64,000 nt of DNA from Deltaproteobacteria bacterium. GTDB taxonomy: Bacteria; Myxococcota; Kuafuiibacteriia; Kuafuiibacteriales; Kuafuiibacteriaceae. Location: the NCBI GenBank assembly GCA_011526105.1, contig WYAZ01000001.1:42347-106346 (forward strand), in the 5' to 3' direction. The position numbers and the translations under genes are program-made. This document shows, one piece after another, positions 1-9,438 of this stretch. Below the pieces are notes generated by a model. The model saw nothing but the letters and a program-made list of their open reading frames with translations. It ran no database searches and had not been told where the DNA came from. Positions within the stretch are counted from its first letter, which is position 1. Each line of letters opens with the position of its first letter.

Positions 1-1353
1 GTGCTCGAGACCTTGAGTGTCACGGACCAACCCGTCGTGACCCTGGGCGACCAGCCCCACCGCGAGGGCTGGGGGCCGTTTCAGTGGTTCGTGCCCTGCG
101 ACCTCCAGGTCCCCGCACGATCGCTTCCCATTCAGCGCTTTCCGCTCGCCGTCTTCCTCGGGGGCGAAGCGACCAACTACGAGATCAACATCCCGAACAA
201 CGCGACCGGGCGCATCGAGCGAGCGGATGGCTCGGTGATGTCCCTCGCGGAGTTGCTCGCGACCGACCGCACCATCGAGCCGTCCGACGTCGATGGCGCC
301 AAGACCTACCCGCTGCGAGCCCGGGAGACGATCTTCCTCGCGGTGGGGCCCACGGTCATTCGCATCCGATACGTCTGGAAGAAGCGCTATGTGGCGCCAC
401 CCTTCATGGACACGCTCGATCACACCTGGCTCAACATCCTGATCCTCGCGCTCTTCACGCACACGCTCGCCGTGCTGGCGTTCGCGAGCAACGGCCCAAA
501 GGAGAGCGATCTTTTCGAGGACCTCTACAAGAACCGAAACCGCTTCGCGCAGTTCAAGCTCAAGCCAGAGGAGAAGAAGCCGCAGCCGAGCCTTGCGCTC
601 GCCCAGCTCAAGCAAGGGAAGGTCGCCCCCAAACACGCACTCAAGGACGGCAAGGCGGGCCGAAAAGACTACCGAGGGCCGCAAGGCCGAATGGCGGTGC
701 GCGGCAATCCCGACGACAAGGAGCTCGCCAAGAGCGCGCTGCAGGATCTACTCGGGGTCGGCAGCAAAGCGCACCGCAGCCACTTGTTCGGCACCGGCGG
801 ACTCGGCGGAGAACTCAAGAGCGCACTCGGCGGCGTGACCGGCGCACAGATCGGCGACGCCACCGGGCTCGGCGGCCTGGGCACACGCGGTGATGGCCCC
901 GGGGGCGGCGGCGTGAAGTTTGGAACCGTAGGCCTCGGCGCGCTGGGCACAAACGGGCGCGGCGGCGGCGACGGCGGCTACGGCTCCGGCATCGGCAAGC
1001 TGGGCAGCAAGACCGACCGAGACATCAACGTCTCGATGGGAGACGCGATCGTGATGGGCTCGCTCGACCGCGAGCTCATCCGCCGGGTCATTCAGGCGCA
1101 CATCGCTCAGATCCGCTACTGCTACGAGAAGGAGCTTCAGCGGACACCGGGTCTGCACGGCAAGATCGCGACCGAGTTCATCATCGAGGCGAGCGGCCGC
1201 GTGCAGAGCGCGTCGGCAAAGCAGAACACCCTCGGGAACCAGAGCGTCGAGGTCTGCGTGCTGTCGAAGATCCGGACCTGGGAGTTCCCACAGCCGAAGG
1301 GCGGAGGCATCGTGGTCGTGAGGTACCCCTTCGTGTTCAGCCGGAGCGGCTGA
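1..1353 (+). CDS. AgmX/PglI C-terminal domain protein, possibly 5'-truncated by the window edge
   Basis: A GTG lies exactly at base 1, so the true start may lie outside the window. About 140 soluble residues come first. Then follow one membrane helix (143-162), a basic Pro-rich linker (KPEEKKPQPS), a Gly-rich stretch (about 258-335) and a C-terminal domain (about 345-448) with the pattern ELIRRVI..IRYCYEKEL and the ending VVVRYPFVF. That C-terminal pattern is typical of the AgmX/PglI family, a TonB-like fold found in Myxococcota gliding-motility and envelope proteins. Linker plus TonB-like end suggest a protein that spans the periplasm and transmits force or energy; that role is inference. 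An acidic orphan gene starts 11 bases after its stop and is probably cotranscribed. Confidence 0.75.
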   Translation: MLETLSVTDQPVVTLGDQPHREGWGPFQWFVPCDLQVPARSLPIQRFPLAVFLGGEATNYEINIPNNATGRIERADGSVMSLAELLATDRTIEPSDVDGAKTYPLRARETIFLAVGPTVIRIRYVWKKRYVAPPFMDTLDHTWLNILILALFTHTLAVLAFASNGPKESDLFEDLYKNRNRFAQFKLKPEEKKPQPSLALAQLKQGKVAPKHALKDGKAGRKDYRGPQGRMAVRGNPDDKELAKSALQDLLGVGSKAHRSHLFGTGGLGGELKSALGGVTGAQIGDATGLGGLGTRGDGPGGGGVKFGTVGLGALGTNGRGGGDGGYGSGIGKLGSKTDRDINVSMGDAIVMGSLDRELIRRVIQAHIAQIRYCYEKELQRTPGLHGKIATEFIIEASGRVQSASAKQNTLGNQSVEVCVLSKIRTWEFPQPKGGGIVVVRYPFVFSRSG

Positions 1354-1364
1354 AGAGCACCGAG

Positions 1365-1871
1365 ATGCACGCCCCCACCTACCCGAGCCTTCGTGCACCC
1401 GCACCGCGCCGACGTGTTCTCCGTTCCGTATCGAGCTCGGATGAGTTCTCGATCTTGAGCGCGATCGTTGATCCGAGCTGGATTGACTCCGAGGCCTCGA
1501 CCGAGCTCTCGGTCTGGGACGAGTTCTGGTCTCCACCGCTGAGCGCCGCCGATCTCTTCGAGGCCGAGGAGGAGACGCAGATCGATCTCGACGTCGGAGG
1601 TGCAGTGTCGGCGCTCTTGGCGCGCGTGTGTCCGCCCAGACGTGCAAGCAGCATCTCCAGGCTCGATGAGGACTGGCTGGCCGGCCTCGATGAGCCGCCC
1701 CAGTCGGGGTCCTGGCTTCGCGAGCCCACCGAATCCGCGGAGCTGCTCGTGCTGGCGGAGGGCCCCACGGAGCAGCTCGACGTCGACGCGCCGCTCATCG
1801 AGGTGGTCGAAGACGGCTTGTCTGCGGACGGGCTCGAGTGGCTGGACCCGGAATTCCTCGTGGAGCTCTGA
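1365..1871 (+). CDS. Hypothetical acidic protein
   Basis: This 168-residue product is not recognised. The first 20 residues are basic (RAPAPRRRVLRS). The rest is strongly acidic, with repeated short SDEFS/WDEFW/EDWL/EWLDPEF patches that look like short amphipathic recognition motifs in a disordered chain. There is no signal peptide or membrane helix. Third codon positions are mostly G/C, as in the neighbours, which supports coding. It begins 11 bases after the AgmX-like gene and ends convergently 10 bases from the next gene. It could be a partner of the AgmX-like protein, but nothing beyond position shows this. Confidence 0.55.
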   Translation: MHAPTYPSLRAPAPRRRVLRSVSSSDEFSILSAIVDPSWIDSEASTELSVWDEFWSPPLSAADLFEAEEETQIDLDVGGAVSALLARVCPPRRASSISRLDEDWLAGLDEPPQSGSWLREPTESAELLVLAEGPTEQLDVDAPLIEVVEDGLSADGLEWLDPEFLVEL

Positions 1872-1881
1872 GACCGCGCGC

Positions 1882-3198
1882 TCACTCCGCGAAGAGCACT
1901 CGGATGCGAATCCCCGACTCACCGAACTCGGCGTTGCCCGGGATGAGGACCGGATGACGCCCCTGGAGCAGGGCGATGTGGACGGCCGGCACACCACCCG
2001 CCGGGATGGCACGGCAAAAACCTCGGCCAGTCACGAGCTGGGCCGCGAAGCCGTTGCCGCCCGTGACGAAACGTCCTTCTTCGAACGGCACCGATGCGAA
2101 TAGCTCGATGTTCGGACCTCGACCCAGCTCGCGCCAGCCGGCGAGGTCGAGGCTAAGCACGCCGCCCTGCGAAGTCAGAACGACGTAGCTGGACTCGTAG
2201 GACACTGCGGTCAGACTCTCGAGGGCGTTCGACGTGACTTCGGTGACCAAGACCCCCTCCGGCCGACGATGCACCGCCGCTGGATCACCGAAGTAGACCG
2301 CCATCGCGTCACCTCTCGCGGCTCGAGCCACCCCGCCCAGGTCCAACACGGGGGCGCGCGTAAAGGCGTGCAACACCTCGGTCTGCTGGCCCTGCAGCCG
2401 ATAGAAACGGGCGTCCGTGCCGAGAACGAAGACCTCCGCCTCGCCGTCTGGCCCGAATCCGGCGCGAAAGTCGATGGCCTCCGGCACCGTAGCGGTCGCG
2501 ACTCGTTCGAGCTCCAGCGGGAGAGAGGCGAGACCCGCGTAGAGCTTTCCGCTCGCCGTTCGGATCCAAAGCCTCGAGACGGGCGCCACAGGCTCGAGGC
2601 TTCCGTTGGTGATCACCTCTCGCACCGGGTTCTCCAAGGCTTCGAGCCCCGAAGCGCTCAAGCGAGACAAGCCAGCGTCTGGACCTCCGAGCAGCACGCT
2701 CCCGTCGACCAACGTGACCGCGAAAGCGGGTCGAAAATCGGAGCCAAACGCGTAGCTCCTGACATCGAAGCGCGCGCACCGATCGCGTCCGGACACCCTG
2801 AGGCCCAGCCCCTCGACCTCGGTCGCGGGTCGCGCCGCCCAAGGGACGACCTCGCCATCCGAGACGCGCGCGGCGAACGCCAACTCGGGCGCGGGCAATG
2901 GGACCCCCGCCTCCGGTCCGAGAAACTGAAGCGGGCCGGGCTCGAGGTCCAGATCCGAAAGGCTCGAGTCGTAGAGCCAAGCCTCGAAAGCCAAGTCGAT
3001 GCCATCACTGAACGCGACGGAGCGCACCGGGGCCTCTCGGCTCAGGTCGATGACTTCGACCCGGCGCGCCGCCCCTTCGGTCACGGCGAGGAGCAGAGTC
3101 TGCGCAGATCCCAAGGGAGGAAGTCCGAGGAAGAACCCGTCGGCGCTACAGCCGAACGACAGGAGCGCGAGCATCAGAGCCTGGATCGGTCGATTCAC
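1882..3198 (-). CDS. Predicted lipoprotein, unknown function
   Basis: The 438-residue product begins with a short lipoprotein signal ending in the lipobox LSFGC (mature CSADGFF). The body is rich in short beta-type segments such as GSVLLGGPDAGL, GKLYAGLA and GGVLSLDLAGW, which suggests a beta-propeller, although no family is recognised. Its ATG overlaps the stop of the upstream methyltransferase by four bases (ATGA), so the two are translationally coupled. It resembles the other propeller-like lipoproteins of this window, for example the one at 46825-48255, in length and in the EVFVLGTDARFY type of strand. Confidence 0.7.
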   Translation of the reverse strand: MNRPIQALMLALLSFGCSADGFFLGLPPLGSAQTLLLAVTEGAARRVEVIDLSREAPVRSVAFSDGIDLAFEAWLYDSSLSDLDLEPGPLQFLGPEAGVPLPAPELAFAARVSDGEVVPWAARPATEVEGLGLRVSGRDRCARFDVRSYAFGSDFRPAFAVTLVDGSVLLGGPDAGLSRLSASGLEALENPVREVITNGSLEPVAPVSRLWIRTASGKLYAGLASLPLELERVATATVPEAIDFRAGFGPDGEAEVFVLGTDARFYRLQGQQTEVLHAFTRAPVLDLGGVARAARGDAMAVYFGDPAAVHRRPEGVLVTEVTSNALESLTAVSYESSYVVLTSQGGVLSLDLAGWRELGRGPNIELFASVPFEEGRFVTGGNGFAAQLVTGRGFCRAIPAGGVPAVHIALLQGRHPVLIPGNAEFGESGIRIRVLFAE

Positions 3199-3869
3199 GG
3201 CGGAGGAGGTGATCGGCGGGTCCCCACGATCACGTACTGATCCGGCAGGCTCTCTTTGCGGAGTTCGACTTCGAACCCGGCGGCCTCGAGCTCCGCCCGC
3301 ACGTCTTCGGGACGCAGGCGATGTTCTGGGGGCGGCCCGTGGTCAGCCTCCATCGTGAAGTCGACGATAAAGAGCTGGCCGCCCTCCTCGAGCGCGGCCG
3401 CGAGCTTCTCCGCGTACTGCGGCCGGCCTTGAATATGGTGCCAGGTATCAACCACCAAGATGCGCTCCACCGACGCCGCCTGCAGAGCCGGATCCTCGAA
3501 AGGAACTTGCCGAGCCGACACGTTGGTCAGCCCTGCACGCTCGGCGCGCTCATTCATGTAGCGGACCATGTCGGCCTCGACGTCCAGCGCGATGACTCGG
3601 CCACTCGGGCCCACCGCCTGGGCGAGGTACGGGAGGAAGTAGCCGGTCCCCGCGCCCAGGTCGACGACCACCATGCCGGGCTCGATCGCCATCAGCGCGA
3701 TGACCTCGGCGGGCTTTTGCCAGGCGTCTCGGGAGGGATCGTCGAAGACCTTGGCCCAACGCTCGGCGTCGTCGAATCGGTGCGATGCGGAGTGAGCGTG
3801 GTGGCCACCGTGGCTCGCGCAACCGATGGGGAGCAGAGCCGCGAGGCCAAATGTGCAGCGAAGAGTCAT
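3195..3869 (-). CDS. Class I SAM-dependent methyltransferase with a lipoprotein signal
   Basis: Residues 55-190 form a class I methyltransferase: motif I is VVDLGAGTGYF, followed by the acidic residue of VIALDVEADM, then ILVVDTWHHI and the late GQLFIVDF strand. The surprise is the N terminus, MTLRCTFGLAALLPIGCASHGGHH, which reads as a lipoprotein signal with lipobox LPIGC followed by a His-rich stretch (HGGHHAHSASH). If processed, the enzyme would sit outside the cytoplasm, where S-adenosylmethionine is not normally available. Similar lipoprotein methyltransferases occur in other Gram-negative bacteria, and their substrate is unknown to me. It is the first gene of a coupled pair with the lipoprotein at 1882-3198. 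Confidence 0.75.
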   Translation of the reverse strand: MTLRCTFGLAALLPIGCASHGGHHAHSASHRFDDAERWAKVFDDPSRDAWQKPAEVIALMAIEPGMVVVDLGAGTGYFLPYLAQAVGPSGRVIALDVEADMVRYMNERAERAGLTNVSARQVPFEDPALQAASVERILVVDTWHHIQGRPQYAEKLAAALEEGGQLFIVDFTMEADHGPPPEHRLRPEDVRAELEAAGFEVELRKESLPDQYVIVGTRRSPPPP

Positions 3870-3933
3870 CTTGGCTTTGCATCATGGGCTGAACCGACCC
3901 GAGCGATCAAGCTGGCCCGCGCGTCTCCGCCGC

Positions 3934-6060
3934 TCAGAGCCAGCCCATCGCCCAAACCGAGATGGCGATGTGCGCGATGAGCATGGCGAACATGATGATG
4001 GAGATGGCGATATGGAAGGTTCGCCACTTGGCGAGGAGCTGCTTGGTGGCGCCAAGCACCCGCTCTCTGCGCTCGATCGCCGCCCGCCTCGACATCAGCT
4101 TGATGGCGGTGCCTCGAAGTTTGGCGTTCTTCATGCTGCCGAGGAGCCGGAAGCGAAGCATCACCGAGGCTTTGACCTGGCGAAGCTCCGAGACCACGAG
4201 CCATCCGGCGAAGGCGAACATCCCCATCGAGTCGTCGCTGCTCTTCTCTTGAGACTTCTCCTGAGCCTTGAGGAACTGCTGAAGCACGTTGGCGCTCATC
4301 GTCATCTGACCCCACTGGTCCGCGACCTGACGGATGCCCTCGTCGAGCTTCTTACGGGCCTGGTCGGTGGCAAACTCGGCTTTGGGCAAGGCGGTGTAGA
4401 GGTAGCGGCCGACCAAGCCCGTGGCCACCACCAGGAACACCGCCCACCACAGGAAGGTGACCCAATACCAGGAGAAGATGTGGAGGTTGGTGTGCAGCAG
4501 CGACAGCGCGGGGCCGGCCAGTCCAAACACCACGTGAAAGTCGAACCAAGTGCGCGAGTTGCCGATGCGCCGGATGCCGGGGACGTTCAGCCGCAGAGTG
4601 TAGAGCGCGGAGATGAGCATCATTCCGGCACCGACGTAGCCGAGCCAACGACCGAACCCGGTGACCGGCGTGTAGACGAGCATGAGCGTGTTGGCGACCT
4701 CTGGCCCTTCGACGAGCCGAACGATCTGCTTCCAGAGCGACCACCCTCGCGACCAGCGCCGCGCGAAGTACTCCCAGGTCGATGCGCTCACCCCAATGAG
4801 AGCCAGCGTGAAGAGGACCCGCATCAGGCTCACGCCCTGGACCCCGACCGCGTGGGAGTAGCCTTGCTCGAAGGGCTTCGAGTCGAAGTACTTCTCGGCT
4901 CGCTCGATCAGGCCGCCGTCCTGGCGGAACAGCGCGCGGGGATCGATCTGGATGATCGCCCCGGTGGGACAAGCGGAGATACAGGCGAGGTCGCTATAGC
5001 CGATGCAGTGGTCGCACTTGTTCGCGATGCGTTTGGGCTTGCCCTTCTTCGCGGCTTTGGGGCGCACCTCTTCCCCCGCGGCGATGACGGTCATGAGCTT
5101 CTTCGGCGCCTCGACCTGCTCCGCCTCCTTCACCACGTCGATGATGTCGACCATACGAATGGCTTCGTGCGGGCAGGCTTTTGCACAGAGCGTGCAGCCG
5201 ACGCAGTTGTCGTAGACCACGACCTCCCCGATGTCCTGGTCGAAGTCGATGGCGTCGAAGTTGCAGGGCTCGATACAGCGCGCATCGAGGCAGGTTCGGC
5301 AGTTCAGCGTGAACTGCACCAGGCCGAGCTTGGGGCCGAAGCGCTCGATGCGGCTCACCCCGTGACGGTCCTCGCAACCTTTGACGCACTCGTCGCAGTC
5401 GATGCACTTGTCGGTCTGGATGATCTTGATCGCCTGCGCGTACTCGAACCCTTGCTTCAGGTAGAAGTCGAAGATGTCGTTCCGGTTCTCGAGCTTGAGG
5501 AAGGTCTGCCGATAGTACGAGGCCTCGGCCCGTGCTTCGACTGCCTCCTGGATCTTGGGAACGGATTTGAGGATCTCATCCATGCCCTTCTTCGGGATCC
5601 TGAGCAGCGAGACCGGCAGGCACGTGTAGAGCGCGACGTCTCGCTTCTTGCCGTCATCACTCCTCGCCTCCTCGACGTGCTCGTTCGAGAAGAAGTCGTC
5701 GATCTCGAACAGGGAGATGTTGCGATAGGCCTGTTGCATCACCGGCGCGATGCGCTTCTTCAGGTTCTTGGGATTCTCCGGGACCTTGCCCCGCTCGAAC
5801 TCGGCAAACGCCACCTGCCCCTTCAGGACGAAGTACATGGCGGGCTCCTCGCCGCCTTGACCGGCGCGGGGCAGGACTCGGTCCTGAGGGACCTCGGACA
5901 CGGTCGAGATCTTGGCGATTCGGTCATACTCGCCCTCCGTCAGCCCGCGGAAGACGTCGACCCGCTTCAGGATCCGGATGGGATCCGAGTCCTCGGTGTG
6001 GCCGGGTGCGCTGACGCGGGGCCGGCCAGGTTCCGCCTTCTCGACCGGGCTAGAGCTCAT
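3934..6060 (-). CDS. cNMP-binding / four-cluster ferredoxin / membrane cytochrome b fusion
   Basis: Residues 25-175 resemble a cyclic-nucleotide-binding (CAP-family effector) domain with an insertion. Residues 219-364 carry sixteen Cys in four groups (219/222/225/229, 254/257/262/266, 286/289/292/296, 349/352/360/364), the layout of a DmsB/HybA-type subunit with four [4Fe-4S] clusters. Residues 410-708 contain about five membrane helices with candidate haem-b histidines H509, H523, H527, H683 and H697. The protein therefore looks like a ligand-gated electron conduit between cytoplasmic donors and a membrane haem/quinone site. Most proteins of this kind split these parts into subunits, so the single-chain fusion is notable. 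It lies 10 bases after the TPR gene and is probably in the same operon. The redox partner is unknown. Confidence 0.8.
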   Translation of the reverse strand: MSSSPVEKAEPGRPRVSAPGHTEDSDPIRILKRVDVFRGLTEGEYDRIAKISTVSEVPQDRVLPRAGQGGEEPAMYFVLKGQVAFAEFERGKVPENPKNLKKRIAPVMQQAYRNISLFEIDDFFSNEHVEEARSDDGKKRDVALYTCLPVSLLRIPKKGMDEILKSVPKIQEAVEARAEASYYRQTFLKLENRNDIFDFYLKQGFEYAQAIKIIQTDKCIDCDECVKGCEDRHGVSRIERFGPKLGLVQFTLNCRTCLDARCIEPCNFDAIDFDQDIGEVVVYDNCVGCTLCAKACPHEAIRMVDIIDVVKEAEQVEAPKKLMTVIAAGEEVRPKAAKKGKPKRIANKCDHCIGYSDLACISACPTGAIIQIDPRALFRQDGGLIERAEKYFDSKPFEQGYSHAVGVQGVSLMRVLFTLALIGVSASTWEYFARRWSRGWSLWKQIVRLVEGPEVANTLMLVYTPVTGFGRWLGYVGAGMMLISALYTLRLNVPGIRRIGNSRTWFDFHVVFGLAGPALSLLHTNLHIFSWYWVTFLWWAVFLVVATGLVGRYLYTALPKAEFATDQARKKLDEGIRQVADQWGQMTMSANVLQQFLKAQEKSQEKSSDDSMGMFAFAGWLVVSELRQVKASVMLRFRLLGSMKNAKLRGTAIKLMSRRAAIERRERVLGATKQLLAKWRTFHIAISIIMFAMLIAHIAISVWAMGWL

Positions 6061-6070
6061 CTCAGAACTC

Positions 6071-9000
6071 TCATCGGGACTTCAAGAGACGAGAGGCCTC
6101 TTCTTTGAGCGCCGCATCTTGTCCATTCCGTAGATAGCTCTCGAGGGCCTTCTTGCCTTGCTTCCTCGTCTTCTTGCTCCGGATCAAGGCTCGTCCGAGA
6201 TGGAACGATAGATCGACGGGCAGAGTCTCCTCTTTGGTCATCGCTCGCTGGAACATCTCGCCGGCCCGGGCCCACTCGCTCTTCGAGGCGAGCACCTGTC
6301 CTGTGTAGTACAGGTCGAGCGGCTTGCGACCGTCTCCTCCTTTGGGCGGAGGTGTTTCGAGCGAAGGCTCCGCGGCCAAAGCTCGCTCGTAAGCTTCGAG
6401 CGCCTTCGTTCCGTCCCCGGCTTTGTGCCGGAGGCGACCCAGCTCGACGAGCATCGATACAGAGGCTCCACCGGAGAGGCTCGCCGCCCGCTCGAGGAGC
6501 TCGAGCGCACCTTTGTGGTCTCCGCGTTCGGTCTTGATTCGAGCGATGAGACGATACGCACGAGGGGCAACCACGTTGCTCTGAACGAGTGGCTCGAGCG
6601 TGTCGAGTGCGGCGACGGCCTCGCCCTGGGCTGCGAGCACCTCGGCGAGCCCGATGCGAGCCGCGGGATCTTTGTCGTCGAAGACCAGCGCAGCGCGGAA
6701 GGCCTTTTTGGCCGGCTCGAGATCCTTGGCCTCCAACAGGAGTCGACCCAGCGCAACTTCGATGTCCGGTCCGTCAGCGAGCTTTCGTGCGTCCTCGAGC
6801 AGGGCCTGAGCTTCGCTCGGATCGCGAGCTCGGCGAGAGAGACGGAGGAGATTCGCGACCTCGAGGCCACGTTCGAGCGCCTCGCCGCTCGCGCGCGCCG
6901 ACCTCGCGCGATAGTCGGCCTCAGGGAAGACCGCAGGGCTGGCCTCGACCTCGATGAGCGTGAAGCGATCCGGACGGAGTCGAACCCGCCCGAAATCGAG
7001 CTCAGCCTCAAAGGTGCTCTTCTTCGCCTCCTGGCGCTCGAGCAGCCGCGGACCGGCATCACTCGGACGCCTCAGCTTCGCGCGCTCGGCGTAGCCGAGA
7101 CGTGCGAGCCAGAGGCGGGTCTCATCGCTGGCCTCGAGCTTCATGGACGCCTCGAGGTGGAGCTTCGCGAGCGCGCGCTCGCCGAGGACGAGGAAGAGCG
7201 CGCCGACCACGCGGCGGTACTCGGGGCTGGTCGGATAGGCGTTGGCGGCGAGGCCGAGCCGGTCGAGACCCGCATCGAGATCACCGCGCACGAGATCCGT
7301 GACCGCAAAGACGAGGGCAGCCCGACCCGTCTCGTCCTTGGCGACGGCCTTCGACTCCTCGCGCACGAGCCCGGCCAGGCGTCCTGCGATGTCGTTGGCG
7401 GCAGGATCGACCCCGGAGAGCTTCCCGAGGACGTAGCGGTGCAAGAGCGCCTCGATGTCGTTCGGCTCCAGCTCTTGCAGCTCGTCGAAGAAGCGGATGG
7501 CAGCCGCCGGAGCACCTTGCCGCGCGTGCCACCGCGCGAGTTCGAGGAGCGTCCCGCGGCGTCGCGGGTTGAGCGCATAGGCTGTCAGGAGCGCTTGCTG
7601 AGCCTCGGCATGTGCCCCTTGGGCGGTGGCGAGGCGAGAACGGAGGAGCCACGCCTTGGGCGAATCGGAGAAGCGAGCGAGCGCATTCTCGAGAGAGTCC
7701 CCGCCCATCGCGGTGGTTCCCGTCGCGGCCGAGAGCGTGACCCCCGCCGAGAGCATCTCGACCGTGGGCTTTCGCTCCGCGAGAGAGGCGAGCGCCTCTT
7801 GCGCTCGAAGACGCCGCGTGGGGTCACCACCAAAGCTCGACCAGATCTCCGCATGCACATCCGCCAAGACGCCCGCGAGTAGATCATCGAGCTCTGGACT
7901 CGACTGGCGGAGCGCGCCGATGGCCTCCTCGGCCGCGCGCAGAGAAGCGAGCCCTCCCCGCTCGAGGTCACTCGCGAGACCACGGAGCTCCTCGCTCATG
8001 TTCGAGACGTCGGCGCCGGCCCGCCCGAGCGCGAAGGAGTAGCCCGTCCACGTCGCGGCCCCGCCGAGCACGAGCACGAGCGTCCAAAACGCAAGCCGCC
8101 CCACTCCTGCCGAGGTCCGCACGACCATCGCACCGGCGGGACGCTCGGCCGCTCCTTCCTCGCCGTCGTCGGGCGTCGATCTCTGAGCCCTTGGCTTCTC
8201 TTCGACGACCTGCGCCGCGTCTGCGTCCTCTTTCCCCGGCGGGGCGCCGCCGTAGATCGCCCAAATCGCCTCGTCGACCAACATCGTCGCGGGTCGTTCC
8301 TCCGAAGGTCGGGGAGGTTCGATCGGTCGAGGTTCAGGTTTGGCTGCCTTGACCGGCTTGTCGGCCTTCGCCGGCTTCTCGGCGACGAGTTCAGCCGATT
8401 TCGGTGCGGACCCCGCGCCCTTCGGTGCGGACCCCGCCGCTTTGGGGGCGGAACCGGCCGCCTTGGGCGCAGATTCGACCTTCGCGCCGTCCGCGCCTTT
8501 GCCGAAGACCGTCTTCTTGTCTTCGGAACCGTGAGCCTCCGGCACTGCCGCCGGACGCCCGAGCTCGTTCTTTGGATCGAGCGCTGCGCGATCGACCGAG
8601 GCGACGGTGGCCTGCTCTTCGGGAGCTGGAGCCTCGGTGCCCCCCAGCCGCTTCATCATCTGGCTGTACTCGGCCGCGCTACCGCCCACCTTGGGTTTGG
8701 CGTCGAACCCGCCCTCGGCGCCGGCGGCGGGTACTCGCTCGGCGAACATCGTGGGATCGGCGTCCGAGAGCGGCGCCCCCTCGAGGTCGGTGGCGAAGAC
8801 GGTCCGCTGCTCCTCGCTCGCGAGGTACTCGGTGGACTCGTTACCTTCGGCCCCGGCCCAGGGGCTCTTGGCCTCTTGGACCTGGGAGCCCCGAAGGCTG
8901 GGGAGCTCCAGCGGCTTCTCGGTCTTCGCGATCCGCTTCGCGCGCTTGAGGAGATCGCCGTACTCGCGAGAGTCGGGGGCCAGGCGAACCGCTTGGGTCA

Positions 9001-9349
9001 AGAACTGGGTCGCGCGATGGGCGAGACCCTTCTGCAGGAGGAGCGAACCCATGAGCGCGAGGGCTCTCGGGTTTTCCTGATCGATGATCAGGGCCGCTTT
9101 GATCGCCTCGAGGGCCTCGCGAATGCGACCTCGTCCAGCCTCGGCGACCGCGAGCGCCAAGTGGCCCGCGACGGAGCCGGAGTGCAAAGCGAGCCCACGC
9201 CGAGCGATCCCGACCGCGAGATCCCAGGCACCCAAACGATTGTGGGCCTCCGCGAGCGCCACGAAGGCCAACGACCTGGGATCCGCCGCGAGCTCTTTCT
9301 CGTAGGCTTCGATGCGCCGTCGATCTTTCTCTTCTTGAGGGTCAGCCAT
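6071..9349 (-). CDS. Large TPR-repeat protein with one membrane helix
   Basis: The 1092-residue product starts with TPR-like helices (EAHNRLGAWDLAVGIARRGL, then further pairs to about 150). A long low-complexity region follows, with repeated SAPKAAG/SAPKGAG units (about residues 290-315) and Glu/Lys/Pro runs. One membrane helix lies near residues 425-447 (FWTLVLVLGGAATWTGYSFA). Beyond it are many more TPR pairs to the end, with ALEAYERALAAEPSLE as a clear example. Topology puts the small N-terminal TPR block in the cytoplasm and the large C-terminal solenoid in the periplasm. TPR scaffolds hold complexes together. Its operon partner is the redox fusion 10 bases downstream, so a role in assembling that enzyme is possible but unproven. 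Confidence 0.75.
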   Translation of the reverse strand: MADPQEEKDRRRIEAYEKELAADPRSLAFVALAEAHNRLGAWDLAVGIARRGLALHSGSVAGHLALAVAEAGRGRIREALEAIKAALIIDQENPRALALMGSLLLQKGLAHRATQFLTQAVRLAPDSREYGDLLKRAKRIAKTEKPLELPSLRGSQVQEAKSPWAGAEGNESTEYLASEEQRTVFATDLEGAPLSDADPTMFAERVPAAGAEGGFDAKPKVGGSAAEYSQMMKRLGGTEAPAPEEQATVASVDRAALDPKNELGRPAAVPEAHGSEDKKTVFGKGADGAKVESAPKAAGSAPKAAGSAPKGAGSAPKSAELVAEKPAKADKPVKAAKPEPRPIEPPRPSEERPATMLVDEAIWAIYGGAPPGKEDADAAQVVEEKPRAQRSTPDDGEEGAAERPAGAMVVRTSAGVGRLAFWTLVLVLGGAATWTGYSFALGRAGADVSNMSEELRGLASDLERGGLASLRAAEEAIGALRQSSPELDDLLAGVLADVHAEIWSSFGGDPTRRLRAQEALASLAERKPTVEMLSAGVTLSAATGTTAMGGDSLENALARFSDSPKAWLLRSRLATAQGAHAEAQQALLTAYALNPRRRGTLLELARWHARQGAPAAAIRFFDELQELEPNDIEALLHRYVLGKLSGVDPAANDIAGRLAGLVREESKAVAKDETGRAALVFAVTDLVRGDLDAGLDRLGLAANAYPTSPEYRRVVGALFLVLGERALAKLHLEASMKLEASDETRLWLARLGYAERAKLRRPSDAGPRLLERQEAKKSTFEAELDFGRVRLRPDRFTLIEVEASPAVFPEADYRARSARASGEALERGLEVANLLRLSRRARDPSEAQALLEDARKLADGPDIEVALGRLLLEAKDLEPAKKAFRAALVFDDKDPAARIGLAEVLAAQGEAVAALDTLEPLVQSNVVAPRAYRLIARIKTERGDHKGALELLERAASLSGGASVSMLVELGRLRHKAGDGTKALEAYERALAAEPSLETPPPKGGDGRKPLDLYYTGQVLASKSEWARAGEMFQRAMTKEETLPVDLSFHLGRALIRSKKTRKQGKKALESYLRNGQDAALKEEASRLLKSR

Positions 9350-9400
9350 CCGCAGCGCACGCCCACCCGAGGGGTCGGCGACCGTATGCTACAACCCGCA

Positions 9401-9429
9401 TTGAACCCAGGGGAAGTGTCCGACATAAT
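9401..9429 (+). promoter_or_regulatory. Sigma-70-type promoter of the kinase gene
   Basis: TTGAAC (9401-9406) and CATAAT (9424-9429) are separated by exactly 17 bases in the 89-base divergent gap. The predicted transcription start falls near 9436, only 2-3 bases before the GTG start at 9439, and no Shine-Dalgarno sequence precedes that GTG. This suggests a leaderless mRNA. Confidence 0.5.
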
Positions 9430-9438
9430 TTCCCTTCG

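Noticed and set aside
3826..6108. 760-residue plus-strand open frame opposite the redox fusion
   Set aside because: Typical GC-rich antisense shadow (Leu/Asp/Arg/His composition); the opposite strand has sixteen conserved cluster Cys.
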